DNA from: Jatrophihabitans sp964252635 | GTDB lineage: Bacteria; Actinomycetota; Actinomycetes; Mycobacteriales; Jatrophihabitantaceae | Length of the DNA: 64,000 bases | Direction of reading: 5' to 3' | NCBI RefSeq assembly: GCF_964252635.1 | Contig: NZ_CAXUNP010000016.1 | Coordinates: forward strand, 25,520-89,519 | The notes under the pieces: model-generated | What the model was told of the DNA's origin: nothing | The model's input: only the letters and a program-made list of their open reading frames with translations | The model's database searches: none | Program-made: the position numbers and the translations under genes | Shown: one piece after another, positions 1 to 9,592 of the stretch | Position numbering within the stretch: position 1 is the stretch's first letter | Layout of the letters: each line of letters opens with the position of its first letter

Positions 1-1350
1 TGTACCTACAGCTGGGCGCCCCCCGCCGCCGGCGCGCTCTCCCTGCACGCGAGCACCGAGCCGCTTGACAACCTGGGCAGCACGACGTCGGCCACGGTGA
101 CCCTGGACGCGGGCAGCAACCCCACGACGGCCCTCGGCGGCGTCGGCGCGCAGGTCACCTACGCCCTGCTGTCGGGCGGGTCGGTCGTCAAGACCATCGG
201 GCCGACGACCGCATCCACCGTGACCTTCACGGGCATCAACGCCGGCCAGAAGTACCAGGCGCGGGCGTCGGTTGCGCCGCCGCGGCACCCCGACGCCGCG
301 GTGACGGTGGGGCCGATCGATGTCCAGGCCGCCATCGCACCGTGGCCGACCATCTCGACCCAGGTCGACTCCCCCGACGACACCGGCGTCTCGAGTGCGG
401 ACGTCACCGTGCACATCGGAGGCCTGTCGAGCAACGCGGCTCGCGGGGAGCGGTTCTCGCTCGTCAACAGCACCTTCCGATGCGGCGACGGCAATGCCGG
501 TTTCGACCTGACGAAACCGGACATCGACCCGGCGGACCCCATCACCTTCAGCATCGACCGCACGAAGTACTACGGATCGTGCTCGGTCACGGTGCAGCTG
601 GCCCAGTCCTCGAACCTCACCGACCCGCCTCTGTTCGGCGACGGCACCAGGTCCAACGCAGCGTCGACGACCTTCACCGTCGACGCGCCGACGTTGCCGG
701 GCCTGGGCAGCGACGGGGGCTTCTCCGCGCAGTGGACCGGCGACGGTTCCTCCTCCGCTGTCTCGATCACTGCGGGCAACCCGCTCGTCGCCCAGTTCGG
801 CCGTGACTTCGACGTCTCGGTCACCGACCCCGACGGCACGACGTGCGGTGGCTACACCGGCAAGGACTCCCTGCCGGCCGTCACCATCGACCAGTCCTGT
901 GTCACCACCAACAACAACGGCGCCTCGGGGAGCGGGTGGCAGGTCACTGTCTCGCACTTCACCTACTTCGGCGCCGGCCAGGGCCCCTACACCGTCAACG
1001 GCGTCACCGGCGGCGCTGCGCCCAGCTACACGCCGCCCCGGTGCGACCCGGGCAGCGCCGGCATCACCGCGTCCTGGTCGGGCAGCGCGGCCGCGCCAAC
1101 CGTGACCTTCTCTGTGGCCGACGCGAGCGCGATCAAGGACTGCAAGGGCTGGACCGAGACGGTGTCCTCCCCGACGACGACGGATTGCGGTGACGGCTCC
1201 GACTCACCGGCGACCGGTCCTCCCGTGGCCGTCACCTGCGGCGACACCCCCACGGCGGACGGTTGGACGGTGACCGTCAGCTACCAGGATCTGGACGGCA
1301 CGACCAAGACACTCGACGCCGTTCCCGTCGGTGGTACCCCGCCGGACTAG
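1..1350 (+). CDS. Secreted Ig-like/fibronectin-like repeat protein, 3' part
   Basis: The reading frame is open from the first base and stops at TAG 1348-1350, giving 449 residues of a protein that begins before the window. The sequence is rich in Thr, Ser, Gly and Val with repeated short beta-strand patterns (TVSYQ, TVSHF, TFSVA, TFTVD), as in tandem Ig-like or fibronectin type III domains. Single cysteines are spread among the repeats, which suits extracytoplasmic disulfides. No membrane anchor or sorting motif follows at the C-terminus, which ends GGTPPD. It lies 52 bases before the moxR-DUF58-tgpA genes on the same strand, an arrangement common in actinobacteria. A cell-surface or secreted role is inferred; the exact domain family is not certain. 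Confidence 0.75.
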   Translation, partial: CTYSWAPPAAGALSLHASTEPLDNLGSTTSATVTLDAGSNPTTALGGVGAQVTYALLSGGSVVKTIGPTTASTVTFTGINAGQKYQARASVAPPRHPDAAVTVGPIDVQAAIAPWPTISTQVDSPDDTGVSSADVTVHIGGLSSNAARGERFSLVNSTFRCGDGNAGFDLTKPDIDPADPITFSIDRTKYYGSCSVTVQLAQSSNLTDPPLFGDGTRSNAASTTFTVDAPTLPGLGSDGGFSAQWTGDGSSSAVSITAGNPLVAQFGRDFDVSVTDPDGTTCGGYTGKDSLPAVTIDQSCVTTNNNGASGSGWQVTVSHFTYFGAGQGPYTVNGVTGGAAPSYTPPRCDPGSAGITASWSGSAAAPTVTFSVADASAIKDCKGWTETVSSPTTTDCGDGSDSPATGPPVAVTCGDTPTADGWTVTVSYQDLDGTTKTLDAVPVGGTPPD

Positions 1351-1402
1351 GTCGCAGCGATAGCGTCCCCCGCACACCAGCGCCGAGCCGAGGAGCCAGC
1401 CC

Positions 1403-2371
1403 TTGTCCAGCCCCGCCGAGGCCGTCCCCCGCGTCGCCCACGACGTCGAGCGGCTCTGCCAGAACATCGGCATCGCCATCCAGGGCAAGCCCGACGTCGT
1501 CCGACAGACCGTGATCTGCCTGCTCGCCGAGGGTCATCTGCTGCTGGAGGACGTGCCCGGAACCGGCAAGACCTCCCTGGCGCGGGCGCTCGCGTCGTCG
1601 ATCTCGCTGAGCTGGCACCGCATCCAGTTCACGCCCGACCTGCTGCCCTCGGACGTCACCGGGGTCTCGATCTACAACCAGGCCAGCGGGCGCTTCGAGT
1701 TCAAGAAGGGTCCGGTGTTCGCGAACATCGTCCTGGCCGACGAGATCAACCGCGCGTCGCCGAAGACCCAGTCCGCCCTGCTCGAGGTCATGGAGGAGGG
1801 CACGCTCAGCACCGACGGCGAGGTCTACGCCATGGCCCGGCCGTTCATGGTCGTGGCCACCCAGAACCCCATCGACATGGAGGGCACCTACGTCCTGCCC
1901 GAGGCCCAGCTCGACCGCTTCCTCATGAAGGTCACGGTCGGTTACCCGACGAACGACGCCGAGGCCGAGATCCTGCGGACGCAGAAGTCCGGGTCGACGG
2001 CCACCTCGCTGCAACCGGTGTTGAGCACCGCCGACGTCGGGCACATGATCGGGGTCGTGCGACGGATCGAGGTCGCGCCCGCGCTCGAGCGCTACATCGT
2101 CGCCATCTCGGCCGCCACCCGTTCGATGTCCGAGCTACGGCTCGGTGTCTCCCCGCGCGGCAGCCTCGCGCTGCTGCGTGCGGCCCGCGCGTGCGCGGCG
2201 ACCGCCGGGCGGCCGTACGTGGTGCCCGAGGACGTCAAGGCGATGGCCCCCGTCGTGCTCGCCCACCGCGTGATCCTGCAGCCCGACGCGGAACTGCAGG
2301 GACGCACCGGCACCGAGCTCATCGCCCGCGCCGTGCAGTCGGTGGCCGTGCCTCGCGCGGTATCGGCCTGA
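1403..2371 (+). CDS. MoxR-family AAA+ ATPase
   Basis: A 322-residue AAA+ ATPase of the MoxR family, chaperone-like ATPases thought to activate or assemble partner proteins at the membrane. Walker A is DVPGTGKTS near residue 55, Walker B is VLADEINRA near residue 113, and the MoxR-type sensor region VATQNPID follows near residue 153. The C-terminal lid region is complete. The start is TTG 1403, chosen because AGGAG at 1391-1395 sits seven bases before it and no better start is in frame. The next genes encode the DUF58 and TgpA-like proteins that normally accompany MoxR. The substrate is unknown. Confidence 0.93.
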   Translation: MSSPAEAVPRVAHDVERLCQNIGIAIQGKPDVVRQTVICLLAEGHLLLEDVPGTGKTSLARALASSISLSWHRIQFTPDLLPSDVTGVSIYNQASGRFEFKKGPVFANIVLADEINRASPKTQSALLEVMEEGTLSTDGEVYAMARPFMVVATQNPIDMEGTYVLPEAQLDRFLMKVTVGYPTNDAEAEILRTQKSGSTATSLQPVLSTADVGHMIGVVRRIEVAPALERYIVAISAATRSMSELRLGVSPRGSLALLRAARACAATAGRPYVVPEDVKAMAPVVLAHRVILQPDAELQGRTGTELIARAVQSVAVPRAVSA

Positions 2372-2455
2372 CGCCTGCCTGCCGATGACCGACCTGCGCT
2401 GCGCTCCGGCCGCCCGAGGCCATGCCCATGAGTCCTGCGCTCATGCTGTTCGCGC

Positions 2456-3592
2456 ATGACGATCTTCGGGCTGGGGACGCTGCTGGCGGGCATCGCCGCG
2501 CTCGTGCTCGGCCTGACCTTCGACTGGCTGTCCTTCGACCTCGTCGGCCTCGGCCTGCTCGCCGTGGTCGTGCTCGGGTTCGCCGCGATCGCCAGGCCGT
2601 CGCGGCTGGCCATCCAGCGCGAGATCCAGCCGCCCCGGGTGCCGAAGGGATCACCGGCCATCGCCTTCCTGACCTTCGCCAACCGCGGTCGTCGCACCAT
2701 CCCGGTCTCGATCGCGACGCAGGTCTTCGGCTCGCAACGCGTGCGCACGGTGATCCCGAAACTGCGCGGGGGCGAGCGGGGCAGCCGCGCCTACCGGCTG
2801 CCGACCACCCGGCGCGGGGTGTTCGACGTCGAACCGGTCGAGCTCACCCGTCGCGACTCCTTCGAGCTGTTCCGGCGTTCCCGAAAGCAGGCCGAGGTCG
2901 AGCGCATCTGGGTGTACCCGCGGGTCCTGGGTCTCGGGACGCTGCCCTCCGGCCGCACGCGCAACCTCGAGGGCCCGTCGTCGGACACCTCCCCGCAGGG
3001 CAACATCACCTTCCATCGCCTGCGTGACTACGTCGACGGCGACGACCTGCGCCTCGTGCACTGGCGCTCGTCCGCCCGCGCGGGACACCTCGTCGTCAAG
3101 CACAACGTCGACACCTCGCAGCCGTACTCCGTCGTGCTGTTCGACCAGCGGCCCGGTCGCTACACTGAGGCCGCGTTCGAACAGGCCGTCGACATCACCG
3201 CGTCGGTCGTCACGGCCGCCGCGGCGAACAAGGCCCCCGTGGAGCTGCGCACCACCGACGGCACCGCCCTCGGTGGCCCTCGGTTGCGCGACGCGACGCC
3301 GCTCGTCGACCTGCTGACCGGCATCGAGGCGTCGGTCGACGGCGATCTGCGCACCGAGCTCACCCGGTTGCGCCGCAGCCGGGGCGGCACGTCCCTGGTG
3401 GTCGTGACCGGCGAGATCGAGCGCGCCGACCTGCCGTACGTCGCGGCGCTGCGCCGTCGCTACGAGCGCCTGGTCGTCGTGTCGATCGACCCGGACCGCA
3501 CGCCCGTCCCGCGCTTCCCCGGGTTGCGGATCATCGTCGGTGCCGACGCCGACGAGGTCGCGCTGGCGTGGAACTTCGCGAGCTCACGGTGA
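2456..3592 (+). CDS. DUF58 domain membrane-associated protein
   Basis: A 378-residue DUF58 protein. Two hydrophobic segments at about residues 4-20 and 27-45 anchor it in the membrane. A beta-rich region follows, then the DUF58 signature around residues 185-215 with the typical YVDGDDLRLVHWRSSAR pattern. The C-terminal part resembles a von Willebrand A-like fold, as expected for the family. The start ATG 2456 is the first usual start after an in-frame stop at 2429. It lacks a strong ribosome binding site, so CTG 2435 cannot be excluded. Its end overlaps the start of the TgpA-like gene, so the two are probably translationally coupled. DUF58 proteins work with MoxR ATPases, often in envelope or stress functions, but the role here is inferred from context only. 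Confidence 0.9.
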   Translation: MTIFGLGTLLAGIAALVLGLTFDWLSFDLVGLGLLAVVVLGFAAIARPSRLAIQREIQPPRVPKGSPAIAFLTFANRGRRTIPVSIATQVFGSQRVRTVIPKLRGGERGSRAYRLPTTRRGVFDVEPVELTRRDSFELFRRSRKQAEVERIWVYPRVLGLGTLPSGRTRNLEGPSSDTSPQGNITFHRLRDYVDGDDLRLVHWRSSARAGHLVVKHNVDTSQPYSVVLFDQRPGRYTEAAFEQAVDITASVVTAAAANKAPVELRTTDGTALGGPRLRDATPLVDLLTGIEASVDGDLRTELTRLRRSRGGTSLVVVTGEIERADLPYVAALRRRYERLVVVSIDPDRTPVPRFPGLRIIVGADADEVALAWNFASSR

Positions 3593-5970
3593 TCCGCCGC
3601 CTCGTCCCGTTCGCCATCGTGCCGCTGGCCGTCGTGGCGACGGTGCTGGCCGCCGCCCCGTGGCTGCGCGCCTATCCGGCCGGCGTGCTGGCCGCGCCGC
3701 TGTTCGGTGCGGCGGTCCTGGGCGTGCTGGTGCCGGTCGTGACGGTCGGGATCGGGGTACGTCGGCTCTGGCAGACCGCGCTGATCGGTCTCGTCCTCTA
3801 CGTCTTCTTCACCCTGCTCGTCGCGCTGCACGAGCCGGTGGGTTTCGCCGACCTGTACGACGGCATCGCGCACGGCCCCGCGCAGATCCTGAGCTTCGCG
3901 TTGCCGCTCGTCAGCCCGCGCACCCTGCTCGTCGCGCCGGTGACCCTGACCTGGGTCGCGGGCGCCATCGTCGGTGAGTGCGTGGCCCGGACCTGGCACT
4001 CGCTGCTCCCCTACGTCACCCTGCTCGTGACGTTCGGCCTGGCCTACGCCGCGAGCGTGCGCGGCGTGACGAGCTCATCCGACGGGCGTCGCTACGACAC
4101 GCTGCTGGCCGGGGCGCTGCTGCTGACGTTGCTGCTCATGCGCGCGGCGCAGGCGTGGATCGAGCAGGATCTCGACGCCGAGACGGCGCAGGCGGACGGC
4201 GTGCTGCCCCTGCGAGGCCTGGCCGTGGGCGCCGTTGTCTCGCTGGTGGTTGCGCTGGTGGCCGGGGCGGTCGTGCAGTCGTCCGCGTTCTCCGGCCCGC
4301 CCAGGAAGGCGTCCCGCGTGCCGCCGATCGACCGGGCCACCCTGTCGAGCCCGGTCGGCTTCATCGCCGGCCTGCGCCCCAACGACCCGGCGAGCAAGGG
4401 CCGGCCGGAGTTCACGGTCACGGTCGATCGTCGCGCGTCGGCCTACGTCGGGATCGCGGACGTGGACGACTACGACGGTGACGGCTGGTCGTTCGCGCGC
4501 ACGTTCCGGCCGTCCGGCGGGGTGGTGCCGGACGAGACGGACCCCGGGCTGCGCCCCTCGGGTCACACCGTGACCCAGCAGTACCGCATCGCATCCGGCG
4601 GATTGAACGGGGCACCGTGGATGCCGTTCGTATACCGCCCGGAACGGGTCATCGGCACCTCCGTCGACGTCGACACGAGCAGCGGGATGGTGGTGCCGGC
4701 CGAAGGCCTGCGCAGCGGCGAGGACTACACGGTGCGCTCGGCGGCGTTCCCGGGGTCCATCACGGCCCTGCCGGCGACCGCGGCCGTCGCGACGTCGACG
4801 CCGCCGAGCTACTTGGGCATCCCAGGCGTCGTGGGCCGTTCGCTGGGCACCGTCGTCTCCGCCTTCGCCGCCGAGACCCGTACCGGCAGCGGCAACCAGC
4901 TCGCGTTCCTGCGTGCGCTGACGCGTGACCTGCAGACGAACTACCGTCTCTCCGGCGGCCCGATCCGGACGACGGCCCCCACCGGTGCGTCGTCCTCGGG
5001 CCGACCGACCCCGTCGCCCACCGGTTCGTCACCGCGCAGTGGGGGCACCGGTTTCGCGAACGTGCTGGCCTCGATCCTCGGGCCCAACCGTGCGGCATCG
5101 CCCGAGCAGTACGCGACGCTCGTCGCGCTGGTGGCGCGCCAGATCGGCGTGCCGTCGCGCCTCGTCACCGGGTTCCGCCTCGGCCGCTCGGCGACCGTGG
5201 CCCCGGGGCCGCATCGCGTCACCGGTGCCGACGCCTGGACGTGGGTCGAGGTCCCGGTGCAGGGCCGGGGCTGGGTGGTGCTCGACCCGTCGCCGTCGAC
5301 CTTCGGCGCGCAGCGGAGGCAGCCCAGCGCGAGCGCCCGCCCGTCGCCCAGTCCCACGCCGACGGTGACGCCGAACGGGCTGGTCACCCAGGCACCGAAC
5401 GGCAACGCCGTCGCCCCGAGGAGCTCGACGGGCGGGCACCACCGGGTCTCGTCCACGTCGCTGACCGTCGTGATCGGCGCCGCCGTCGGCGGCCTCGTCG
5501 TGCTCGTCCTCCTCGGGTTGATCACACGCAAATGGGTACGCAGGCGGCGGCGCAGGCGCAACGGCGATCCGCGGACGCGGGTGGTCGGGGCGTGGCAGGA
5601 GAGCCTCGACATGCTGGCCGAGGCGGGACTGACCGACCTGTCGTCGTCGACGAGCGCCGAGGTGGCCGCGCGGGCCCGCGAGCGCTTCGGCGGCGAGACC
5701 GGGGCGCAGGCCCGCTACATCGGCGACTCGGCGAACGCGGCGATCTTCAGCCCGACCTCGTGGGTCGGCGCGGGCGAGGCCGACGCGGTGTGGCGTGCGC
5801 ACACGGTGCTGCGGCGATCGGTGCACGAGCACCTACCGTGGTCGCGACGCGTGACCGCCGGGCTGCGCTACCACCGCGCCCCGCGCGCTCGTCGACAGCG
5901 CGGACCGGCGAGCTGGACGAGCACGCCGCGGCGGCCGGGCGGTGCGACCCGGCGCCACCGTGCCCATTAG
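3589..5970 (+). CDS. TgpA-like membrane protein with degenerate transglutaminase domain
   Basis: A protein of 793 residues with a TgpA-like plan: about six N-terminal membrane helices (residues 5-225), an extracytoplasmic part holding a transglutaminase-like segment (about 504-574), a Ser/Pro linker, one membrane helix (about 624-650) followed by a run of arginines, and a cytoplasmic tail. In active members the segment has a catalytic Cys before an EQFA-like motif, then HAW, then DP. Here the matching positions read SPEQYA, DAWTWVE and LDPSPS, so Cys and His are missing and only Asp remains. GTG 3589 overlaps the DUF58 stop as GTGA and is preferred; GTG 3568 is in frame and possible. A structural or scaffold role rather than catalysis is inferred. 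Confidence 0.85.
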   Translation: MIRRLVPFAIVPLAVVATVLAAAPWLRAYPAGVLAAPLFGAAVLGVLVPVVTVGIGVRRLWQTALIGLVLYVFFTLLVALHEPVGFADLYDGIAHGPAQILSFALPLVSPRTLLVAPVTLTWVAGAIVGECVARTWHSLLPYVTLLVTFGLAYAASVRGVTSSSDGRRYDTLLAGALLLTLLLMRAAQAWIEQDLDAETAQADGVLPLRGLAVGAVVSLVVALVAGAVVQSSAFSGPPRKASRVPPIDRATLSSPVGFIAGLRPNDPASKGRPEFTVTVDRRASAYVGIADVDDYDGDGWSFARTFRPSGGVVPDETDPGLRPSGHTVTQQYRIASGGLNGAPWMPFVYRPERVIGTSVDVDTSSGMVVPAEGLRSGEDYTVRSAAFPGSITALPATAAVATSTPPSYLGIPGVVGRSLGTVVSAFAAETRTGSGNQLAFLRALTRDLQTNYRLSGGPIRTTAPTGASSSGRPTPSPTGSSPRSGGTGFANVLASILGPNRAASPEQYATLVALVARQIGVPSRLVTGFRLGRSATVAPGPHRVTGADAWTWVEVPVQGRGWVVLDPSPSTFGAQRRQPSASARPSPSPTPTVTPNGLVTQAPNGNAVAPRSSTGGHHRVSSTSLTVVIGAAVGGLVVLVLLGLITRKWVRRRRRRRNGDPRTRVVGAWQESLDMLAEAGLTDLSSSTSAEVAARARERFGGETGAQARYIGDSANAAIFSPTSWVGAGEADAVWRAHTVLRRSVHEHLPWSRRVTAGLRYHRAPRARRQRGPASWTSTPRRPGGATRRHRAH

Positions 5971-6057
5971 CAAGCCAGCCCATCAGCAAGCCAGCCCACT
6001 GGCAAGCCTGCCCACTTGCAAGCCTGCCCATTGGCACGCGTGCCCGCTGGGACCGGT
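5962..6057. repeat. 16-bp tandem repeat between convergent genes
   Basis: Five to six head-to-tail units of 16 bases, of the form GCCCAYYRGCAAGCCW, begin at 5962, 5978, 5994, 6010, 6026 and 6042; the last two are degenerate. The array overlaps the TAG stop of the TgpA-like gene (5968-5970) and ends at the TGA stop of the facing kinase gene (6057-6059). It fills the whole space between the two convergent stops. It may act as a transcription barrier or be a simple VNTR; no function is shown by the sequence itself. Confidence 0.8.
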
Positions 6058-9000
6058 CAGGAGCGGCCACTCAGCGCGGCCCGCTGGCGGTAGGCCTCGA
6101 GCAACGCGTGGATGTAGCGCACCTCGCCCGCCGGGCGCCGGGTGGCAGCGAGCTCGACAGGACCCGACTGCGTCAGCACCGCGAGGCGCCCGCCACCGTC
6201 GTCGTCGAAACGCGGCTCGAAGCCCATCACGTCGTGCCACGGGATGGACGTTCGTCGCATCCGCATCCGCACGAGCAGGCCGGAGTCGTCGACCGACAGC
6301 GACGCCGTCCCCGCCCTGAGCGTGACCTTGTTGCGCAGCGACTGCGGATCGAGCGCCAGGTCACCGTAGGAGAACGGCCCCGACGGCGTCTGGGTCGCCG
6401 CCCGGAAGGCCCAGGTCGGCACGGTGCCGGTGCTGACCTCCATCTTCGGCGGTCGGTCGTCAGGCGCCCCGGCAGGCGGGATCGGGTACGGCCGCCCGCC
6501 CTCGACGATAGCGGACCGGTCGGCAGGATCGAGCCGGTGCTCGTCGGTGTCGAACGGGTGCGGCTCGGCCACGGCGCCCCGCCAGGGCACGTGCGGCAGC
6601 AGCGTGTCGGAATCGGTGTTGTCGTACGGGTCCGCCGGGGCGACCTCGTCGGGCGTCTGGCTGAACGTGGCAGCGGCGGGCGCCGGCCCGTCGATGCGGG
6701 TCGACGGATCGGGCGGTGGCGGCGGCGGCGGGGTGACGGTCTCGACCGCGCCCCAGATGGAGGCGAGATCACCGGACGAGGCGTCGTCGCGGTCATCGTG
6801 CGGCGCCACCGGCATCGCGGCGGTCGACGTGGCGGCTTCGGCTGCCCGGCGTTCGGCCTCGACACGTTCGGCCTCGACACGTTCAACCTCGACACGTTCC
6901 GCGTCGACACGTTCCGCCTCGGCACGTTCGGCTTCGACACGTTCGGCCTCGACCCGTTCCGCTTCGGCACGTTCGGCTTCGGCACGTTCGGCTTCGAGAC
7001 GTTCGGCTTCGAGACGTTCGGCCTCGACACGTTCGGCCTCGACACGTTCGGCCTCGACACGTTCGGCCTCGACACGTTCGGCCNNNNNNNNNNNNNNNNN
7101 NNNNNNNNNNNNNNNNNNNNNNNNNNNNNNNNNNNNNNNNNNNNNNNNNNNNNNNNNNNNNNNNNNNNNNNNNNNNNNNNNNNTCGACACGTTCGGCTTC
7201 GACGCGTTCGGCTTCGACGCGTTCGGCTTCGACGCGTTCGGCTTNNNNNNNNNNNNNNNNNNNNNNNNNNNNNNNNNNNNNNNNNNNNNNNNNNNNNNNN
7301 NNNNNNNNNNNNNNNNNNNNNNNNNNNNNNNNNNNNNNNNNNNNCGACGCGTTCGGCTTCGACGCGTTCGGCTTCGACGCGTTCGGCTTCGACGCGTTCC
7401 TGCTCGACACGCTCCGCCTCGACCCGCTCCGCCTCGACCCGCTCCGCCTCAAGACGCTCCGCCTCAAGACGCTCCGCCTCGACCCGCTCCGCCTCGACCC
7501 GCTCCGCCTCGACCCGCTCCGCCTCGACCCGCTCCGCCTCGACCCGTTCCGCCTCGACACGCTCCGCCTCGACACGCTCCGCCTCGACACGCTCCGCCTC
7601 GAGCCGGTCAGCTTGGGCGGCCGCGGGGGCAGCGAGCAACGCTTCGCGGTTGGCCAGCTTCACCTCCCGGGTGTCGGGGTTCGCCGGCCGCGGCACCTCG
7701 GCGTCGACCACGTCGGGCGGCGGTGGCGGCTCCCAGGCTGCGGCCGCCGCGACACCCGTCGACGTCGCCGGTTCCGCTGCGGCGACGGGCTCGACGAGGT
7801 CTGACGGGTCGCCGGAATCGGACGGCGGCTCGACGTGCGCCTGCACGAGGTGAACCTCGGACCATCCGTCGCTCTCGGTGGAGGCAGCGGCCTCGTCGAC
7901 GGGCTCATCGACACCGGCCTCGTCGACGGGCTCGTCGACGACAGCGTCGTCGACGAACTCGTCGAACGGCGCGACCACGGGCCCGAGCTCGGCAGGGTCC
8001 GGAAGAACACGCTCGTTCGTCGGGCGGGGGTCCATCGCGGGCGCCGGCGGGTGCTCGACGGGGCGGCCCGACACGGTCGGCGTCGACCAGTCGTCTTCCG
8101 GCACGGCTTGGGCCGGCTCCGCGGGTGGGACGGGCGGAGCCGCGGACGCCGGTGCCGCGAAGTCGGGTGCGGCCTGCTGTCCGGCGTCGGGCAGGCGGGT
8201 GTAGGTGGGCAGGCCCGAGGTCCCCCCGCCGATGTCGCGGATCAGGAACTGGGTACGTGGCCACCCGTACTCGACCTCGACACCGGCGAGCCCCGCGGCG
8301 AACTCCGCCGCGGTCGGCGGTCGGCTGCCCTGGTCCTTCGACATCGCGTGCAGCAGCAGGTCCGACAACGACGGCGGCGCCTGGCTGTTCACCAGCGGCT
8401 GCACCGGGTCGCGCAGGATCCGGAGGATGACCGAGGCGGGCGACTCCCCCTCGTAGGCACGGAACGCGGCGCGACCGGCGATCAGCTGGTAGAGCGTGGA
8501 CGCGAGCTCGTAGACGTCGGTGGCCGCGGACGTCGCGCCGCCCTCGAGCAGCTCCGGCGCCGCGTGCAACGTCGTGAAGTCGAACAGCCCGGCCGTCGTC
8601 TGGGTCGAGGACTGCAGCATCGCGACGCCGAAGTCGGCGAGCGCGGGTTCCCCGAACTCGGTGATCAGGATGTTCTGCGGCTTGACGTCGCGGTGCAGGA
8701 TCTCGGCCCGGTGGGCGGTCTCCAGCGCGCCGGCGATCTTGATGCCGAGCGCCACGACCTCGGCGACCGGGAGCCCGGCGTCGGTGGGCATGCGGTCGGC
8801 GATGGAGCCGTGGCACAGCTCGAGTACGAGCACCGGTCGCTGATCGGCCGCCCGGAACGTGCGGTACAGCGTGACGATGTTGGGATGCGAGCTGACTGCT
8901 CCGAGCGCGACCGACTCGCGTTCGAAGGACTCCAGGGCCCGCGGCGAGGCGTCCCTGACGTTGAGCAGCTTGAGGGCCACCAGGCGGTTCGTGCCGATCT

Positions 9001-9112
9001 CACGGGCGCGGAAGACGGTGGCCAGGCTGCCCACGCCGATCTCGGCGATGTCGGTGAACCCGGGGAAGAACTCGTGCTGCGGGGCGGCCTTGGACCGACG
9101 CATCAGCGCCAC
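6057..9112 (-). CDS. Ser/Thr protein kinase with long AERVE coiled coil
   Basis: The N-terminal 270 residues form a Hanks-type kinase: glycine loop EIGVGSLATVF, VALK lysine, catalytic HRDVKPQN, DFG in LADFGVAML, then APELL. A Pro/Ala/Glu-rich linker follows, then a long run of AERVE or AERLE pentads (about 6840-7605) predicting one extended charged helix or coiled coil, then a globular C-terminal domain of about 200 residues ending ALSGRS. No membrane helix is seen. GTG 9112 is chosen as start because GGGAGG lies five bases upstream; ATG 9103 is the alternative. Two runs of 100 N interrupt the repeat and the three pieces lie in different frames, so the true length is unknown. The shift is an assembly artefact, not evidence of a pseudogene. 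It probably phosphorylates cytoplasmic targets; FHA and PP2C partners lie 9 kb away. Confidence 0.9.
7084..7183. other. Assembly gap of 100 N
   Basis: Exactly 100 undetermined bases inside the 15-bp repeat array. The flanking copies are near-identical, which explains the failed assembly. One hundred is the usual placeholder for a gap of unknown size, so the real length may differ, and the reading frame is not kept across it. Confidence 0.99.
7245..7344. other. Assembly gap of 100 N
   Basis: A second run of exactly 100 undetermined bases in the same repeat array, separated from the first by a 61-base island of repeat units (7184-7244) that also encodes AERVE on the minus strand but in another frame. 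The gap size is a placeholder. Confidence 0.99.
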
Positions 9113-9214
9113 GTGAACCTCCCGACTGAGCCGCTCCGGCGAGGGTATCAACGCAAGGTCGAACTCGACGGTTCCAGCGAGGCGCCGGCTCGCACGGCGT
9201 GAGACGCTGCCGGG

Positions 9215-9586
9215 GTGGACGTCCCCTATCCCCCGGCGCCCGCCCTCGCCGCGTTGCTGGCCGGCGCGGGTGTCACGCACTTCGCCGTGCCCGCGTTCTA
9301 CGACGCGATGATCCCCGAGGTGCTGCCCGGGCCGCCGCGCGCCTGGACCTACGGCAGCGGGGTCGTCGAGCTCGCCGTGGGCGCGGCGGTGGTCCTGCCG
9401 CGGACGCGGCGTTCGGGCGCCCTCGCCGCGGCCGGCCTGTTCGCCGCGGTGCTGCCCGGCAACGTCAAGATGGCGCTCGACGCGCGGCGCAGCGACTCGA
9501 CGGCCTACCGGGCCGGGACGATCCTGCGCCTGCCGTTGCAGGCTCCGCTGATCGCCTGGGCCCTGCACCTGCGCCACAGGGGCTGA
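9215..9586 (+). CDS. Small DoxX-like membrane protein
   Basis: A 123-residue hydrophobic protein with about four membrane helices. It resembles the DoxX-like/DUF417-type small membrane proteins: an N-terminal helix with THFAVPAFYDAMIP, then WTYGSGVVELAVGAAVVLP and a basic RTRR loop. The same pattern (HFVAPEAF, NGATETAVG, PPTRK) occurs in the small protein at 32842-33102, so the window holds two relatives. The start is GTG 9215, divergent from the kinase gene with 102 bases between them. The biochemical role is unknown. Confidence 0.75.
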   Translation: MDVPYPPAPALAALLAGAGVTHFAVPAFYDAMIPEVLPGPPRAWTYGSGVVELAVGAAVVLPRTRRSGALAAAGLFAAVLPGNVKMALDARRSDSTAYRAGTILRLPLQAPLIAWALHLRHRG

Positions 9587-9592
9587 CGCGGA

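Larger units (their letters stand above)
6840..7605. repeat. 15-bp coding tandem repeat (AERVE pentads)
   Basis: On the + strand the unit is close to TTCGGCCTCGACACG, repeated dozens of times; read on the minus strand it encodes AERVE with AERLE, AERAE and QERVE variants. Copies near 6990-7080 and 7350-7400 are almost identical, while those near 7420-7600 form a second subfamily with CTCCGC in place of TTCGGC. The array is interrupted by two assembly gaps, so the copy number is unknown. A 15-base unit keeps the reading frame, so copy changes lengthen or shorten the helix without frameshift. Confidence 0.92.

Noticed and set aside
6840..7605. CRISPR array
   Set aside because: Units are 15 bases with no spacers and encode a regular AERVE helix in one protein.
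5241..7853. A + strand open frame of 870 codons covering the TgpA-like gene end and the kinase repeat
   Set aside because: It is in the wrong frame for the TgpA-like gene, has Arg/Ala-rich shadow composition and runs antisense through the kinase. Long spurious frames are expected at this GC content.
6057..9112. Kinase as a frameshifted pseudogene
   Set aside because: The frame changes fall exactly at the two 100-N gaps, whose sizes are placeholders; each segment is intact.
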